Source: Candidatus Equimonas faecalis (lineage in GTDB: Bacteria > Bacteroidota > Bacteroidia > Bacteroidales > Bacteroidaceae). Taken from it: 64,000 nt of DNA. How positions within the stretch are numbered: position 1 is the first letter of the stretch; the number at the start of each line of letters is the position of its first letter. Both the position numbers and the translations under genes were made by a program. Positions 63,220-64,000 of the stretch are shown here, in pieces. The stretch is from positions 55,615-119,614 of the forward strand of contig JAGHRT010000010.1 of the NCBI GenBank assembly GCA_018066245.1, in the 5' to 3' direction. The notes beneath the pieces are model-generated. The model was given only the letters and a program-made list of their open reading frames with translations. It was not told where the DNA came from and ran no database searches.

Positions 63220-63411
63220 ATGAAAAAGTATATCATTCCCGCAGTGGACGTTACTGCTATGCACGTTGAAAACACCGTTTTGACGACCAGCTTCACCGTT
63301 GGTTCCGACGACATAGTCGTTGGCGGCACTGGCGACCAATCCGATGAGCATATGGGCCAGCTCACCAATGGCTGGAGCTGCGAAAACTGGACAACGAGCA
63401 CCGACGAATAA
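63220..63411 (+). CDS. Small protein next to the secreted protein
   Basis: 63 residues: MKKYIIPAVDVTAMHVENTV, SFTVGSDDIVVGGTGDQSD, LTNGWSCENWTTSTDE. Begins 26 bp after the large gene and ends before a terminator, so it is the last gene of that transcript. The MKKYIxPxxxV start with an acidic, low-complexity tail is common among small Bacteroidetes proteins found beside secreted proteins. Function unknown. Confidence 0.65.
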   Translation: MKKYIIPAVDVTAMHVENTVLTTSFTVGSDDIVVGGTGDQSDEHMGQLTNGWSCENWTTSTDE

Positions 63412-63431
63412 TCCCCACACTCTCTGATAGA

Positions 63432-63470
63432 CAGGCGGCCGCACATCACTGTGCGACCGCCTGTTGTTTT
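63432..63470 (+). terminator. Rho-independent terminator
   Basis: Stem 63432-63445 with 63450-63463 (CAGGCGG..CGCACA, one mismatch) followed by TTGTTTT. Ends the transcript of the secreted protein and its small partner. Confidence 0.9.
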
Positions 63471-63839
63471 AGACAATGAAAAGTATTGGGCTGAAAGCCC
63501 TACGTTGTATAGCCTGCGGCAGAGCGACCGAAGGGAGCGCCGCCGTAGGTATAGGCACACACATGGTAGGATGACGCGCCGTGCCAAGGAGGATGACATA
63601 CATCCACGCACGTAGGTGTCGCCTACCTACGGCAGGCTTCGTGCGGGATGGGCTATCCAGCCATTGCGGCCTCCGGCCTTATGGCTGACCGCTCGGCCCG
63701 TAGGGACGCTTGCCAGAGCAAGAACCTTTATATTATCCCTAACGGGATATTGTGGGAGAGTGAACAATTAAGTCCTGAAAGGACGATATAACGGAGGGTG
63801 GGGCGTGAGCCCTACCTCACCCGTTTGCTATTTTACTCC
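63471..63839. other. Palindrome-rich gene-free region
   Basis: No gene. Contains GCCGTAGGTA/TACCTACGGC, TATCCC..GGGATA and TCCTGAAAGGA palindromes, the style of hairpin repeats that occur around the IS200-like element. Probable REP-like accumulations. Confidence 0.55.
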
Positions 63840-63904
63840 GGGAGCGCTGTAAGTGCGACATGATTACCACTTTACTTGAATCATATCGCACTTACAGCGC
63901 TCCC
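63840..63904. repeat. Long perfect hairpin (26-bp arms)
   Basis: Arms 63840-63865 and 63879-63904 are complementary except for one base; the loop is 13 nt. The sequence GGGAGCGCTGTAAGTGCGA forms the outer part. No T-run. A MITE-like or REP-type element; the rest of the window (63905-64000) continues with similar GGGCATCCCC/CGATGCC pieces and no gene. Confidence 0.8.
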
Positions 63905-64000
63905 ATAAAGGGGCATCCCCAACAGATAGGGCTCTCGCCCTATCCTCCACTCTGTCGCACCTTCGGTGCTCTCTCAGGCCACGTGAATTGGGGCGATGCC

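Overview
The window comes from a member of the Bacteroidales, most likely Prevotellaceae-like. Promoters of the Bacteroidetes type (TTTG about 20 bp before TAnnTTTG) precede many genes. The S10-spc-alpha ribosomal gene order is that of the phylum. Several protein families are typical of Bacteroides/Prevotella: an MG2-type surface protein, a lipoprotein, a modular secreted protein with a Por-like tail, and IS200-like TnpA. Flanking genes are GC-rich, while about 19.1-27.6 kb is clearly AT-rich and reads as a genomic island.

Layout. 1-0.3 kb: start of a porin O/P-like gene (minus). 0.5-10.4 kb: a STAS anti-anti-sigma-like protein, a 2501-residue two-module NRPS (C-A-T-C-A-T-reductase) and a membrane-anchored SpoIIE/RsbU-type phosphatase; the regulators bracket the synthetase and may control it by partner switching. 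10.5-12.1 kb: guaA. 12.4-14.7 kb: a DUF262-HNH nuclease beside an EcoRI-family adenine methyltransferase, a candidate restriction-modification pair. 14.7-14.9 kb: an unassigned, highly structured element with complementary hairpin loops. 15.3-18.5 kb: a Fic protein and two uncharacterised genes, followed by a decayed paralogue fragment at the island edge.

19.1-27.6 kb (minus): an apparent operon from one good promoter. It consists of three cassettes, each headed by a copy (two intact, one truncated) of the same 73-residue protein. The last cassette has two overlapping dynamin-like GTPases, a 36-residue single-span microprotein, a frameshifted small membrane protein, a lipase-like hydrolase and a terminal hypothetical gene. 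The architecture suggests a membrane-acting defence locus related in concept to paired-dynamin systems such as Eleos.

28.5-43.2 kb (minus): 29 genes from rplC to rplQ, including secY, map, infA, rpmJ and rpoA, ending in a strong terminator. rpsJ is absent upstream of rplC; the operon has its own promoter and a structured leader. 43.9-49 kb: a lipoprotein and a large exported MG2-like protein, then three 85-bp tandem repeats running into the asnA promoter. 49.1-56.7 kb (plus): asnA, a LolA-like protein, pdxB, rmuC, miaB, a ROK kinase and a 2-hydroxyacid dehydrogenase. 56.8-64 kb: an accessory strip with a YoeB-type toxin-antitoxin pair, an IS200/RAYT-like transposase within inverted hairpins, small genes including a retropepsin-like protease, a modular secreted protein and many palindromic repeats.

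The intergenic regions are unusually repeat-rich. Four separate tandem arrays share a 22-bp period, three are built of 8-bp AATTYGCY-type units, and a palindromic repeat recurs five times near the right end. No tRNA, rRNA or CRISPR array was recognised. All assignments rest on reading motifs in the sequence; no database search was run.
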